Under the pieces are notes generated by a model that worked only from the letters and a program-made list of their open reading frames with translations, did not search any database and was not told the DNA's origin. DNA of 7,313 bases from Burkholderiaceae bacterium (GTDB lineage Bacteria > Pseudomonadota > Gammaproteobacteria > Burkholderiales > Burkholderiaceae): assembly GCA_947380285.1 (NCBI GenBank), contig CANCQD010000106.1, positions 1-7,313 on the forward strand. Reading direction: 5' to 3'. Made by a program: the position numbers and the translations under genes. Below are positions 7,309 through 7,313 of this stretch, piece after piece (the stretch's first letter is position 1; each line of letters opens with the position of its first letter).

Positions 7309-7313
7309 GGTAG

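Noticed and set aside
1..7313. Mobile element, CRISPR array, tRNA/rRNA, defence system or prophage
   Set aside because: The window is almost fully occupied by intact conserved genes; no repeat arrays, transposase or integrase motifs, or RNA gene folds were seen.

Overview
The window is an ordinary chromosomal housekeeping region, most likely from a betaproteobacterium of the Burkholderiaceae and probably Polynucleobacter or a close relative. Two things point there: the gene order yebC-purD-hemF-nadD-rsfS-rlmH-maf-rng, which I recall as typical of Burkholderia-type genomes, and a moderate base composition (by eye well below the high GC of Burkholderia or Cupriavidus), which fits small-genome Polynucleobacter. 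The genus is inference; the gene identities rest on clear motifs.

Layout. Positions 1-522 hold the 3' end of msbA (+ strand), the ATP-binding half of the lipid A flippase. It converges, with only 15 bases between stop codons, on a tightly packed minus-strand array that reads right to left: yebC (7247-6528), purD (6468-5191), hemF (5167-4235), nadD (4238-3534), rsfS (3488-3099), rlmH (3078-2635), maf (2621-1998) and rng (2001-538). Gaps are 59, 23, -4, 45, 20, 13 and -4 bases, so most or all of the array is probably one operon. All frames are intact and every key motif I checked is present.

How the genes fit together. purD (purine synthesis), hemF (oxygen-dependent haem synthesis) and nadD (NAD synthesis) supply cofactors and nucleotides. 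rsfS, rlmH and rng act on the ribosome: subunit silencing, 23S helix 69 methylation, and 16S 5' end maturation with RNA decay. YebC has been linked to translation as well as transcription. maf encodes a nucleotide pyrophosphatase. MsbA belongs to a separate envelope transcription unit.

I see no mobile element, CRISPR array, RNA gene, phage gene or undescribed system. The second-look items are small regulatory structures: a bulged inverted repeat around a possible -10 upstream of yebC, a perfect 8-bp hairpin across the rsfS stop codon just before rlmH, and consecutive TTG starts for hemF and nadD, the latter in a TTGA overlap.
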